This document shows, one piece after another, positions 46,980-56,075 of a stretch of DNA of 64,000 nucleotides. The first letter of the stretch is position 1. Every line of letters begins with the position of its first letter. The notes beneath the pieces were generated by a model. The model was given only the letters and a program-made list of their open reading frames with translations, was not told the DNA's origin and made no database searches. The DNA is taken from the NCBI RefSeq assembly GCF_014764365.1, contig NZ_CP061718.1, forward strand, positions 310,001-374,000, read 5' to 3'. The position numbers and the translations under genes were made by a program. Origin of the DNA: Roseococcus microcysteis. GTDB lineage: Bacteria; Pseudomonadota; Alphaproteobacteria; Acetobacterales; Acetobacteraceae.

Positions 46980-47621
46980 ATGATCCTCCGACGCGCGCTT
47001 CCCCTTTTGCTCGCCACGCCCGCCACGGCTTTGGCCCCCATTTCCGCTGCGCGGGGCCAGGGGCGGGCCATCCCGCCGCGCGAGGCCTATCGCTGGCGGG
47101 TGATCCGCCAGGGCAGCGCCATCGGCACCCACAATGTCACCTTCACCCAGCGCGGCGAGGAGGTGGTGGCGCTGTCGGACGTCACCATCACGCCCTCCTT
47201 CCTGGGCGTCGTGGTCTATCGCTATGAGCATCGCTACAGCGAGGTGACGCGGGGCGGGCGCTTCGTCTCCGTCGCCTCGCGCCTCAATCGCAACGGCACC
47301 ATCGTGGAGGTCGAGGCCCGCGCCGGCGCGAATGGCGTGGAGGTGCAGGGGCCGGAGGGCGCGCTGCGCCTGCCCAGCGGCGCCGTGCCCCTCTCCTGGT
47401 GGGAGCCGCAGCGCTTCGGCGGCCAGGTGCCGCTGTTCGGCACCAGCACCGGGCGGCCCTTCGAACTGCGTTGGGCGCGCGAGGCCCTGCCGGGCGGCGG
47501 CACGCGCTGGCGCACCGCGGGCGAGATCGAGGCCGTGCTGGACTACACGGCCGAGGGCCGCTGGGTGGGCTATTCCGTGCGCGGCGATGACGGCGTGACG
47601 GTGAGCTACGCCCCTGCATGA
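46980..47621 (+). CDS. DUF6134 family exported protein
   Basis: A 213-residue protein with a signal peptide (ILRRALPLLLATPATALA) and a mature region of beta strands (YRWRVIRQGSAIGTHNVTF, VVVYRYEHRYSEV, LPLSWWEPQ-like SWWEPQ). The function of the family is not known. It lies 10 nt before the photolyase gene. Confidence 0.75.
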   Translation: MILRRALPLLLATPATALAPISAARGQGRAIPPREAYRWRVIRQGSAIGTHNVTFTQRGEEVVALSDVTITPSFLGVVVYRYEHRYSEVTRGGRFVSVASRLNRNGTIVEVEARAGANGVEVQGPEGALRLPSGAVPLSWWEPQRFGGQVPLFGTSTGRPFELRWAREALPGGGTRWRTAGEIEAVLDYTAEGRWVGYSVRGDDGVTVSYAPA

Positions 47622-47631
47622 AGAGGGGCGC

Positions 47632-49170
47632 ATGAAGGGCGGCGCGCTGCGCCTGGTGCTCGGCGACCAGCTGAGCGAGGGGCTTTCCGCCCTGGAAGGC
47701 CTGGACGCGGCGCGCGACGTGGTGCTGATGCTGGAGGTGCGGGAGGAATGCACCTACGTCCCCCACCACCCGCAGAAGATCGTGCTGATCCTCTCCGCCA
47801 TGCGCCACTTCGCGGCCGCCCTGCGGGCGCGCGGCGTGCGGGTGGACTACGTGGCGCTGGACGACCCCGCCAACACCCATTCCTTCACGGGCGAGGTCGC
47901 CCGCGCCGTGGCCCGCCACAGGCCCGAGGGCGTCATCGCCACCCACCCCGGCGAATGGCGCGTGCTGGAGGCCATGCGCGGCTGGGAAGACGCCCTGGGC
48001 ATCCCCGTGGACATCCGCGACGACACCCGCTTCCTGGCCAGCCTCGATTTCTTCCGCCGCTGGGCCCATGGCAAGAAGTCGCTGCGGATGGAGTTCTTCT
48101 ACCGCGAGATGCGCCGTGCCACCGGCCTGTTGATGGAGGGTGACGCCCCGGCCGGCGGCGAATGGAACTTCGACGCCGAGAACCGCAAGCGCCTGCCGCG
48201 CGACGTCATCCCGCCACCGCCGAAGCGCTTCCCGCCCGACGCCATCACGCGCGAGGTCATGGACCTGGTCGGCCGCAAATTCCCCCAGCATTTCGGCGAA
48301 ATGGACGGCTTCGCCTGGCCCGTGACCGCCGAACAGGCGCGCGAGGCGCTGCACGCCTTCATCACCCAGCGCCTGCCCCGCTTCGGCGACTACCAGGACG
48401 CCATGGCCGAGGGGGAAACCACCCTCTTCCACGCGCTGATCAGCACCAGCCTGAACCTCGGTCTCCTCGACCCCCGCGCGGCCTGCGACGCGGCGGAAGC
48501 CGCCTGGCGGCGCGGCGACGCGCCGCTGAACGCCGTGGAGGGCTTCATCCGGCAGATCCTAGGCTGGCGGGAATATGTGCGCGGCCTCTACTGGCTGCGG
48601 ATGCCGGGCTACGCGAAGCTGAACGCGCTGGAAGCCCATCGCGCCCTGCCCGAATTCTACTGGACCGCGAAAAGCGGCATGCGCTGCATGGACGCCGCCA
48701 TCGGCCAGACGCGCGATATGGCCTATGCCCACCACATCCAGCGCCTGATGGTCACCGGCAATTTTTCTCTCTTGGCCGGCGTGGCACCCGCGGCGATCAA
48801 TGAATGGTATCTCGCCGTCTACGCCGATGCCTATGAATGGGTGGAGTTGCCCAACACGCATGGGATGGCCATCCATGCCGATGGCGGGGTGATGGCGTCC
48901 AAGCCCTATGCGGCCTCCGGTGCCTACATCAACCGCATGAGCGACCATTGCGGGCGCTGCCGCTTCGACGTGAAGGCCAGCACGGGCGAACGCGCCTGCC
49001 CCTTCAACTATCTCTACTGGGACTTCATCGCGCGCCACGAACGCCGCTTCGCCTCCAATCCGCGCATGTCCATGCCGCTCGCCAACCTGCGGAAGATGGA
49101 GGGGGCCAAGCTCAAGGCCATGCGGGCGCAGGCGAAGGCCTTCCTGGACCAGCACGCGCCCCTGCCTTGA
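47632..49170 (+). CDS. Fe-S bacterial cryptochrome/photolyase (PhrB/CryB type)
   Basis: A 512-residue FeS-BCP family protein. It starts with the family DASH-like N-domain (LRLVLGDQLSEGL). The FAD-domain shows ILGWREYVRGLYW, and the four Fe-S cysteines lie in GMRCMDAA, SDHCGRC and GERACPFNYLYW. Family members repair (6-4) photoproducts or sense light. No phytochrome or regulator is adjacent. Confidence 0.93.
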   Translation: MKGGALRLVLGDQLSEGLSALEGLDAARDVVLMLEVREECTYVPHHPQKIVLILSAMRHFAAALRARGVRVDYVALDDPANTHSFTGEVARAVARHRPEGVIATHPGEWRVLEAMRGWEDALGIPVDIRDDTRFLASLDFFRRWAHGKKSLRMEFFYREMRRATGLLMEGDAPAGGEWNFDAENRKRLPRDVIPPPPKRFPPDAITREVMDLVGRKFPQHFGEMDGFAWPVTAEQAREALHAFITQRLPRFGDYQDAMAEGETTLFHALISTSLNLGLLDPRAACDAAEAAWRRGDAPLNAVEGFIRQILGWREYVRGLYWLRMPGYAKLNALEAHRALPEFYWTAKSGMRCMDAAIGQTRDMAYAHHIQRLMVTGNFSLLAGVAPAAINEWYLAVYADAYEWVELPNTHGMAIHADGGVMASKPYAASGAYINRMSDHCGRCRFDVKASTGERACPFNYLYWDFIARHERRFASNPRMSMPLANLRKMEGAKLKAMRAQAKAFLDQHAPLP

Positions 49171-49220
49171 CCCGGCGGCCCGCGCGCGGAACCCTCACGC
49201 GGACAACCGGAGAATATCAG

Positions 49221-49991
49221 ATGCCCCGCGCCCTCGAATGGATGAAGCTCACCGCCGCCGAGGTGCAGCAGGCGGCGGCCGAGAACGCGCTGGTCATTGT
49301 GCCCGTGGCCTCGCTGGAACAGCACGGGCCGCATCTCTGCACCGGCACGGACATCATCCTGGGCGGGAATGTCGCGGTGGAGACGGCGAAGCGCCTCCAG
49401 GCCGGCGGCATGCCCGTGATCGTGACGCCCGTGGTCTGGACCGGCCTCGCCGAGCACCACATGGCCTTCGGCGGCACCGTGACGCTCGATTCCAGCGTCT
49501 TCCAGGCATTGCTGCACGGGGTGGTGGGCAGCGTGGCGCGCCACGGCTTCCAGCGCGTGATGCTGATGAACGGCCATGGCGGCAATGCCGAGGCCATCGG
49601 CACCGCCGCCACCGAACTGGCCGTGGAATTCGGCATCCGCGTCGCCGGCGCCACCTATTGGCACATGGTGCCCGAGGCCATCGCCCCCCTGCTCGAAGCC
49701 CAGCCCACCCTGATGCATGCCTGCGAGGCCGAGACTTCCATGGTCTGGCACCTGATGCCCGAGGGCGTGCGGCCCGAGCGCCTGCCCGAGGCGGTGGGCC
49801 CGAAATCCAGCCGCGTGGAAGGCCAGCCCCCCGGCCTGCTGATGCGCCGTTCCTTCCGCGAGATCAGCGAGACCGGCGTGGTGGGCGACGCCCGCACCGC
49901 CAGCGCCGAGAAGGGCGCGAAACTGCTCGATGCCATCGCCACGCGGGCGGCCGAGGTGCTGGCCAACCCGCGCCTCTGGGGCGAGGAATAG
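49221..49991 (+). CDS. creatininase-family amidohydrolase
   Basis: A 256-residue protein with the metal sites SLEQHGPHLCTGTD, GHGGNAEAIG and EAETSMVWHLMPE. The family includes creatininase and mycofactocin/FAPy hydrolases; the substrate here is unknown. It abuts the VOC gene at its stop. Confidence 0.88.
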   Translation: MPRALEWMKLTAAEVQQAAAENALVIVPVASLEQHGPHLCTGTDIILGGNVAVETAKRLQAGGMPVIVTPVVWTGLAEHHMAFGGTVTLDSSVFQALLHGVVGSVARHGFQRVMLMNGHGGNAEAIGTAATELAVEFGIRVAGATYWHMVPEAIAPLLEAQPTLMHACEAETSMVWHLMPEGVRPERLPEAVGPKSSRVEGQPPGLLMRRSFREISETGVVGDARTASAEKGAKLLDAIATRAAEVLANPRLWGEE

Positions 49992-50396
49992 ATGGCCGGC
50001 ACCATGGTGCCGCCCGCCATCGAAAGCCTCGGCTACACCATCCTCCCGTGCCGCGACCTGCCGGGGATGCGGGCCTTCTATCAGGACGTCCTGGCCCTTC
50101 CCCTGGCGGAGGACCGGGAGAACTGGGTCAGCTTCCGCCTGGGCGCCACCATGCTGACCCTGCGCCCGCGGGGCGCCTGGTCCGTCTGCGACGATGGGCC
50201 ATGGCCGCGCGGCTCGGCCGCCATCCAGCTGGCCTTCCAGGTGCCGCTGGCCGGCGTGGATGCGTGGCACCGCCTGTTGGAAGCCCGCGGCGTTCCCATC
50301 CTCCGGGCGCCCACGGACCTGCCGCAGTGGCGGCACCGGACGCTGTTCTTCCGTGACCCGGAGGACAACATCATCGAGATCTACGCCGAATACTGA
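49992..50396 (+). CDS. VOC (glyoxalase/dioxygenase) family protein
   Basis: A 134-residue single-fold VOC protein (MRAFYQDVLALPLAEDREN, LFFRDPEDNIIEIYAE, with the C-terminal Glu metal ligand). The enzymatic role is unclear. It starts at the base after the creatininase stop codon. Confidence 0.82.
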   Translation: MAGTMVPPAIESLGYTILPCRDLPGMRAFYQDVLALPLAEDRENWVSFRLGATMLTLRPRGAWSVCDDGPWPRGSAAIQLAFQVPLAGVDAWHRLLEARGVPILRAPTDLPQWRHRTLFFRDPEDNIIEIYAEY

Positions 50397-50557
50397 CGAA
50401 GACGGACGCGCGCGGAAAATCCCATGCGCCGAGTGGCTTGCCCAGGAACCCGCAAGCGTCGTCCCGGCCCGCCCGATCTTTCCGGAAGATTGATCCCGCG
50501 CAATGATTCCCGGCCGGCGGCGGGCTTGAATGCCCCCAGGAAATTGAGGAGATCGCC

Positions 50558-51256
50558 ATGCGCGCCGAGGACATCATGACGCGGGAGGTGGTGACCGTGC
50601 GCCCCGAGACTCCCGTGGGCGAACTGGCCCGCCTCTTCTCCGACCGCGGCATCTCCGGCGCGCCGGTGGTGGACGCCGAGGGCACCCTGCTCGGCGTCGT
50701 CACCGAGACGGACCTGATGCGCCGCATCGCCGCGCCCACCGACGCCAAGCCCGGCTGGCTGGGCGGGCTGTTCCATGACCCGGCCGATCTCGCCCGCCGC
50801 TACGCCCGCAGCCATGGCCGCACCGCGCAGGATGTCATGACGCCCGAGCCCATGACGCTCGGCCCCGACGTCCCCATCGCCCGCGTGGCCAAGCTGCTGG
50901 AGGACAAGGACATCCGCCGCGTGCCCATCGTGGCGGCCGGGCGGTTGCTCGGCGTGGTCAGCCGCGCGGACCTGCTGAAGGCCGTGCTGGACGCGCCCGC
51001 CCCCGAAGCCCCGCCCGAGGCCGCGGACGATGCCGCCATCCGCGCCGAACTCGCCCGGCGCCTGCGCCAGCAGCCCTGGGTGGACCGCCACTTCCTGCAT
51101 GCCAGCGTGAAGCACGGCCACGTCACCTTCTCGGGCTTCGCCCGCAGCCCCGCCGTGGTGCAGGGGCTGCGCGCGCTGGCCGAGGGGGTGCCGGGCGTGC
51201 GGGGGGTCAGCCTTGACCTCGCGCCGCCGCCGCCCTTCATGCTCGGCATGCCGTGA
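50558..51256 (+). CDS. CBS-pair / BON-domain protein, first copy
   Basis: A 232-residue soluble protein. Two CBS domains (MTREVVTVRPETP; VMTPEPMTLGPDVP) are followed by a C-terminal BON domain (about residues 155-225). CBS pairs bind adenine nucleotides and regulate partners; BON domains bind membranes or ligands. It is followed 19 nt later by a paralogue with the same layout. Confidence 0.85.
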   Translation: MRAEDIMTREVVTVRPETPVGELARLFSDRGISGAPVVDAEGTLLGVVTETDLMRRIAAPTDAKPGWLGGLFHDPADLARRYARSHGRTAQDVMTPEPMTLGPDVPIARVAKLLEDKDIRRVPIVAAGRLLGVVSRADLLKAVLDAPAPEAPPEAADDAAIRAELARRLRQQPWVDRHFLHASVKHGHVTFSGFARSPAVVQGLRALAEGVPGVRGVSLDLAPPPPFMLGMP

Positions 51257-51275
51257 TCCCGAAAGGTTGAGGACA

Positions 51276-51956
51276 ATGCAGGTCAAGGACGTCATGTCGC
51301 GCGGGGTGCTGACCGTCGCCCCCGAGACGCCCATCCAGGAGGTCGCCGCCCAGCTGTCGGAGGCCCATGTCTCCGGCGCCCCCGTGGTGGCGGCCGATGG
51401 TTCCGTGCTGGGCGTGGTCACGGAAAGCGACCTGGCGCACCGCCTGGCCGCCAAGGCCGCCCCCGCGCCCTCCTGGCTCAAGAGCCTGTTCTCGGCGGCG
51501 CCGGCGGAGGCGCTGGACTACGCCAAGACGCGCGGCCGCACGGCGCGCGACATCATGACCGCACCGCTGAAATCCGTCTCGGAGGAGACCAGCATCGAGG
51601 AAGCGGCGCAGATGCTCGAATCGCTGAACATCCGCCGCCTGCCGGTGCTGCGGGACGGGCGGCTGGTGGGCATGCTCAGCCGCGCCGACCTGCTGCGTGC
51701 GCTGCTGACGCCCGATTCGCCCGGCCCCGCCAGCGTGGATGACCGCGACCTGCGGGCCAGCATCATCCGCGCCTTGCACCACGCCTCCTGGTCGCATGCC
51801 TATTCGGTGCATTTCACCGTGCGCGCGGGCCATGTCACCTTCTACGGCTTCGCCGAGCCCACGGAGGTGCAGCGGGCGCTGCGCGTCCTGGCCGAGGGCG
51901 TGCCGGGGGTGAAGGGCGTGAGCTTCCCGGGCGAGCCCGCGCCGGCCAAGGAGTAG
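51276..51956 (+). CDS. CBS-pair / BON-domain protein, second copy
   Basis: A 226-residue paralogue of the previous gene (MQVKDVMSRGVLTVAPETP; DIMTAPLKSVSEETS; then BON VTFYGFAEPTEVQRAL). The two copies are diverged by many substitutions, so the duplication is old. They are probably co-transcribed. A hairpin element of the TGA-bulge family follows. Confidence 0.85.
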   Translation: MQVKDVMSRGVLTVAPETPIQEVAAQLSEAHVSGAPVVAADGSVLGVVTESDLAHRLAAKAAPAPSWLKSLFSAAPAEALDYAKTRGRTARDIMTAPLKSVSEETSIEEAAQMLESLNIRRLPVLRDGRLVGMLSRADLLRALLTPDSPGPASVDDRDLRASIIRALHHASWSHAYSVHFTVRAGHVTFYGFAEPTEVQRALRVLAEGVPGVKGVSFPGEPAPAKE

Positions 51957-51970
51957 CCCTGGCCGGGAGG

Positions 51971-52009
51971 GCGATTCACCGCGACGGCGAAGCCGCCATC
52001 GCGGATCGC
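51971..52009. repeat. hairpin element with TGA bulge, variant arms
   Basis: On the minus strand GCGAT/ATCGC, CCGC/GCGG and GGCG/CGCC arms, loop GCTT, and unpaired TGA before ATCGC. It sits between convergent CBS and racemase genes. The outer arms are changed relative to the 26.3 and 43.4 kb copies but remain paired. Confidence 0.8.
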
Positions 52010-52012
52010 ACT

Positions 52013-52738
52013 CTATCCGCCATAAAGCCGGCCCAGCCCCTCCGGATAGCCCGAAAGGGGGCGGGCGCGGGGGCTGCGCCGGGCAGGTGCCATGCCCGCG
52101 AGCGCGGCCGCCAGCCGCACGCCGGCCACCGTGCCATCCACGAGCGGCACCGAAACCTCCTTCTGGAGCGTGGCGGCGACGCCCGCCAGCGGCCCACCGG
52201 CGAGGATGACCACCTCCGCGCCATCCTCCTCCACGCTGGCCCGCACCAGCTCCAGCAGCAGGCCGCGGCGTTCCTCGGCCACCTGGCCCGGGTCGCCCGC
52301 GAAGGCCGGGCCCATGCGGAAGCCGGCGCAGCGCGCGGCGAGGCCCGAACGCTCCAGGCAATCCTCGAACATGGGCCGCAGGGCGGCGGTGAAGCTCACG
52401 ATGCCGAAGCGCCGCCCCAGCAGGCAGGCGGCGTGGAAGGCGGCCTCGCTGATGCCGATCACGGGCACGTCGAACATCTCCCGCGCCGCCTCCACGCCCG
52501 GATCGCCGAAGCAGGCCACCACGGCGGCGTCGAAATCGCCCCGGTGGGCCGCCAACCCGGCAAGGGTCGCCGGCCCGGCCACCAGCCAATCCGCGCGCGT
52601 CACGATCAGGGGAAGGCCGAAAGGCGCGGTGATGGTGGTGACCTCTGCGCCCGCCGGGGCGGCGCTTTCGGCGGCATCGGCGATGCGCCGCGTCACACCC
52701 TCGGTGGTGTTGCTGTTGATGACCAGGATGCGCGCCAC
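52013..52738 (-). CDS. Asp/Glu/hydantoin racemase-family protein, one-cysteine variant
   Basis: A 241-residue protein ([22 protein letters not shown] start 52738, AAGGAA ribosome-binding site). The first Cys is in VVACFGDPG, and the matching second position is Ala in [10 protein letters not shown]. Like the protein at 37722-38363 it lacks the second catalytic Cys of true racemases. It is divergent from the MCP gene. Confidence 0.82.
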   Translation of the reverse strand: MARILVINSNTTEGVTRRIADAAESAAPAGAEVTTITAPFGLPLIVTRADWLVAGPATLAGLAAHRGDFDAAVVACFGDPGVEAAREMFDVPVIGISEAAFHAACLLGRRFGIVSFTAALRPMFEDCLERSGLAARCAGFRMGPAFAGDPGQVAEERRGLLLELVRASVEEDGAEVVILAGGPLAGVAATLQKEVSVPLVDGTVAGVRLAAALAGMAPARRSPRARPLSGYPEGLGRLYGG

Positions 52739-52793
52739 GGGAAGTTCCTTGTGCTGTGGCCCGGAGGGGCGGAATGGAGATAGGCTACCTCCC

Positions 52794-54410
52794 ATGGCAC
52801 CGGACACCCAGGCCCCCATCCCACCGCAGGTCGTCCCGTCGCGGGAGGCGGCGCCGCGCGGCCGCTTCATGGGACGCATCGGCACGCGCGCGGCCGGCAT
52901 CGTGCTGCTGATCTTCGCGGTGCTGGTCTATCTCGCGGGCAGTTCGCTGTGGCTGCTGTCGCGCCAGGGCGAGATCATCGAGCGCATGGGCGTGCGCGAC
53001 CGCGTGGCGACCGAGGCGGTGGACGATTTCTCCAACGACGTCGCCGAATACGCCCAGGCCTTCGCCGCCGTCATGGCCGGTGCCCTGCCACCCGGCGTCA
53101 CCGCGGGCCGCATGGTCCGCAACGCGGAGGGCATCTCGGAATCCTTCGCCCTGCTGGATGAGCTGGTGGGCCACCGGCTGGACAGCGTGGTGATCGAGGC
53201 CGCGCGCGACATGGCCGCCCGCCTGCCGGACCTGTCGGAGCGCGTGCGCGCCGCCTTCGCCGCCCGCGCGCGCGACCAGTACGGGCCGCTGCAGGAGGAA
53301 TGGCTCGACATCGTGGTGGCCTTCAATGCCGTCTCGGCCCGGGCGCGCGAGATCAGCAAGGCCGATGCCGATGCCTCGCTGGCCACCGCGCGCGGAATCC
53401 AGGATTCCGGCCGCCGCGCCATCCTGATCGCGACCGGGGTGGGCGTGCTGGGCGTGCTTCTGGTCTGGGTGGTGCTGGTGCGGCTGACGGCCCAGCCGCT
53501 GGAACGCCTGGCCCGCGCCATGCAGGCGCTCGCCCGTGGCGATGCCGGCGTGCGCGTGCCCGAGGCGGCCCGTCCCGACCAGGTGGGCGAGATGGCCCGC
53601 GCCGTGGAGGTGTTCAAGCAGAACCTCGCCAACACCCAGCGCCTGATGGACCAGGCGCTGGAAGGCGCCCGCCGCACCGCCGTCGTCACGACGCAAGCCA
53701 GCCAGGCCATCGGCCAAGTGAGCGAGGGCGCCATGACCCAGCTGGCCGAACTGCGGCAGGTCTCCGACGCCCTGTCCCAGACCGCGGACGCCATCGCCGA
53801 GGTGGGCCGCGGCACCCAGCAGGCCCGCGACACGGCGGCCGAGGCCCGCGCCCTGTTGGCGGAAAACCTGAAGAAGGTCCGCCAACTCATTGAAACCGTG
53901 GACGCGGTGGGCGAGGACACGGAGCGCGTGACGCGCATCGCGGGCGTCATCGCCAAGATCGCGACCCAGACCAACATCCTCGCCATCAACGCCGCCATCG
54001 AGGCCGCCCGCGCGGGCGAGCACGGGCGGGGCCTCGCCGTCGTGGCCGAGGAGGTCCGCGCGCTGGCCGCCAATTCCGAGGCGCTCGCGCAGGAGATCGC
54101 GGATGTGGTCCTGCTCGCCGGCCGCCGCGCGCGCGAGGGCGCGGGCACGGCGGCCGCCGTGGGCGAGGCGATGGACGGGCTGGAGACGCTCTCCAGCGAG
54201 AGCGCCCGCCTCGCCGCCGGCATCGCCGTCGCCATGGAGGAGCAGCAGGCCACCATGGCCTCGCTCGACACCCGCGTGGCGACGCTCACGCGCATCGGCC
54301 AGTCCAACGCGACGGCCGCGGAGGAAATCACCGTGACCATGATCGATCTGTCCCGCCTCGCCAGCGAGTCCCGCGCCGCGGTGGAGAGCATGGCGGCCCG
54401 CCCGGCATGA
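52794..54410 (+). CDS. methyl-accepting chemotaxis protein
   Basis: A 538-residue MCP with two membrane helices (about residues 33-56 and 203-224) around a periplasmic helical sensor region of about 145 residues. A HAMP domain and a signalling domain follow, with the conserved hairpin tip region [32 protein letters not shown]. It overlaps the receiver-PP2C gene as ATGA and is likely the input of the adjacent CheA system. It has no recognised ligand domain. Confidence 0.93.
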   Translation: MAPDTQAPIPPQVVPSREAAPRGRFMGRIGTRAAGIVLLIFAVLVYLAGSSLWLLSRQGEIIERMGVRDRVATEAVDDFSNDVAEYAQAFAAVMAGALPPGVTAGRMVRNAEGISESFALLDELVGHRLDSVVIEAARDMAARLPDLSERVRAAFAARARDQYGPLQEEWLDIVVAFNAVSARAREISKADADASLATARGIQDSGRRAILIATGVGVLGVLLVWVVLVRLTAQPLERLARAMQALARGDAGVRVPEAARPDQVGEMARAVEVFKQNLANTQRLMDQALEGARRTAVVTTQASQAIGQVSEGAMTQLAELRQVSDALSQTADAIAEVGRGTQQARDTAAEARALLAENLKKVRQLIETVDAVGEDTERVTRIAGVIAKIATQTNILAINAAIEAARAGEHGRGLAVVAEEVRALAANSEALAQEIADVVLLAGRRAREGAGTAAAVGEAMDGLETLSSESARLAAGIAVAMEEQQATMASLDTRVATLTRIGQSNATAAEEITVTMIDLSRLASESRAAVESMAARPA

Positions 54411-55558
54411 GCGCCTCCATCCTGGTCGTGGACGACAGCAGCTTCAACCGGCTGCTGTTGAAGCGCCGCCTTGGGGAACTGGGCTATCCCGAGCCGGAGA
54501 TGGTCACGAACGGCCGCGAGGCGCTGGCGGCCATCGCGGCCCGCCGCTTCGACGTGATGCTGCTGGATCTCGAGATGCCCGAACTCGACGGCATCGGCGT
54601 GCTGGAGGCGCTGCACGGCCAGCCCCATGCGCCGCCCGTGATCGTCATCTCCGCGCAGACCGAGATGTCGGGCGTGATCCGCTGCATCGAGCTGGGCGCG
54701 GAGGACTACCTCCCGAAATCCTTCGACCCGCCCCTGCTGCGCGCGCGCCTCGCCGCCGTGCTGGAGAAGAAGCGCCTGCGGGACCTGGCCGATGAGCGGC
54801 TGGCGGCGCTGGAGGCGGAACTCGAATCCGCCCGCCGCGCGCAGCTCTCCCTGGTGCCGCGCGATTTCGCGGGCCTCTCGCGCGGTGCCATCACGGTCGC
54901 CGCGCATATGGAGCCGGCGCGCGAGGTGGGGGGCGACCTCTATGACATCCTGCCGCTCGGCGCGCATCACCTGATGTTCGTGGTGGCGGATGTGGCGGGG
55001 AAGGGGGCCTCGGCCGGCATGACGATGGCGCGGGCGTTTGGCCTGCTGCGCGCGGCGGCCCGGCTGGCGGATGCCGCGGGCACGCTGCCCGACCCCGGCG
55101 CGCTGCTGGCCACCGCCAATGAGGACCTCGCCGCCGACAATGAGGACATGACCTTCATCACCGCGGCCCTCGGCATCGTGGACACGCGCGATGGCACGGG
55201 CCGCATCGCGGTGGCGGGGCATGAGGCGCCGCTGCTGCTGGGCCCGGCCGGGGTGGAGACGCTCGGCGGCTATCGCATCCAGCCCGCGCTCGGCATCATC
55301 GAGGGGCTGGCCTATGCCAGCGCCCCCTTCGCCCTGGCCCCCGGCCAGGGGCTGCTGCTGCTGAGCGATGGCGTGACCGAGGCGCAGGACCATGCCGGCG
55401 CCCTCTTCGGCAAGGAGCGTGTGGTGGAGGCGCTGACCGGCCAGGTGGAACCGGCCCCCGCCATCGCCACCCTGCTGGCGGCCGTGGCGGGCTTCGTGGA
55501 CGGCGCGCCGGCCGCCGATGACGTGACCGTGCTGGCGCTGCGCCGCGCCGCAACCTGA
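54407..55558 (+). CDS. receiver domain / PP2C-type (SpoIIE/RsbU) phosphatase
   Basis: A 383-residue response regulator. The receiver (1-120) keeps the phospho-Asp D54 ([11 protein letters not shown]), an acidic pair DD and the Lys in LPKSF. A short coiled coil leads to a PP2C phosphatase with [27 protein letters not shown] and ADDVTVLAL, giving the metal Asp residues. It should dephosphorylate an STAS protein when activated by phosphorylation. Overlap with the MCP gene ties it to the chemosensory pathway. Confidence 0.94.
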   Translation: MSASILVVDDSSFNRLLLKRRLGELGYPEPEMVTNGREALAAIAARRFDVMLLDLEMPELDGIGVLEALHGQPHAPPVIVISAQTEMSGVIRCIELGAEDYLPKSFDPPLLRARLAAVLEKKRLRDLADERLAALEAELESARRAQLSLVPRDFAGLSRGAITVAAHMEPAREVGGDLYDILPLGAHHLMFVVADVAGKGASAGMTMARAFGLLRAAARLADAAGTLPDPGALLATANEDLAADNEDMTFITAALGIVDTRDGTGRIAVAGHEAPLLLGPAGVETLGGYRIQPALGIIEGLAYASAPFALAPGQGLLLLSDGVTEAQDHAGALFGKERVVEALTGQVEPAPAIATLLAAVAGFVDGAPAADDVTVLALRRAAT

Positions 55559-55605
55559 CGCCGCCCGATGCGCTGTTTCCCCAGACACTGCAATGAGGGA
55601 AACGC

Positions 55606-55956
55606 GTGCAGATCCAGGTGAACACGGACGACAACATCTCCGGCCGCGAAACGCTGGTGGCCCGGGTGCAGGAAGATGTGGAGCAGGGCCTGGCCCGCTT
55701 CGCCCAGCAGGTGACGCGCATCGAGGTGCATCTGAGCGACGAGAACGCCGCCAAGCCCGGCGACAATGACAAGCGCTGCCTGATGGAGGCGCGGCCCTCC
55801 GGCCAGAAGCCCGTGGCCGTGACGCATATGGCGGCCACGCTGCCCGAGGCCTGGGCTGGCGCCATCAAGAAGCTGCGCGCGCTGCTGGACACGCAGCTGG
55901 GCAAGCTGAACGAGAAAAAGGGCGCGGAATCCATCCGGGACAATGAGTTGAGGTAG
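55606..55956 (+). CDS. HPF/RaiA-type ribosome hibernation factor, short form
   Basis: A 116-residue protein with the sigma-54 modulation/RaiA fold (RIEVHLSDENA, DKRCLMEARPSGQKPVAV, AWAGAIKKLRALLDTQLGKL). It would bind the 30S subunit in stationary phase. The start is GTG 55606. It lies after the receiver-PP2C gene and may be co-transcribed with it, followed by two hairpin elements. Confidence 0.8.
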   Translation: MQIQVNTDDNISGRETLVARVQEDVEQGLARFAQQVTRIEVHLSDENAAKPGDNDKRCLMEARPSGQKPVAVTHMAATLPEAWAGAIKKLRALLDTQLGKLNEKKGAESIRDNELR

Positions 55957-55970
55957 AAAATTAAGGCGCC

Positions 55971-56070
55971 GCGTCCGATCGTCGTCGGCGCCAGCCGACG
56001 GCGTGAATCGGCCGCGCGGAAAGCGTCCGATCGTCGCCGGCGCCAGCCGGCGGCGTGAATCGGCCGCGCA
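55971..56070. repeat. two tandem 52-bp hairpin elements with a compensatory change
   Basis: Copy A (55975-56011) and copy B (56027-56063) each form CCGAT/ATCGG outer arms, a 10-bp inner stem with a GCCA loop, and an unpaired TGA before ATCGG. Between copies T55985-A55998 becomes C56037-G56050, one exact paired change. They separate the convergent HPF and CheA genes. Confidence 0.9.
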
Positions 56071-56075
56071 AAAAG

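Noticed and set aside
50505-50557. Possible small gene before the first CBS gene
   Set aside because: No start codon with a ribosome-binding site; the stretch holds only the leader of the CBS gene.
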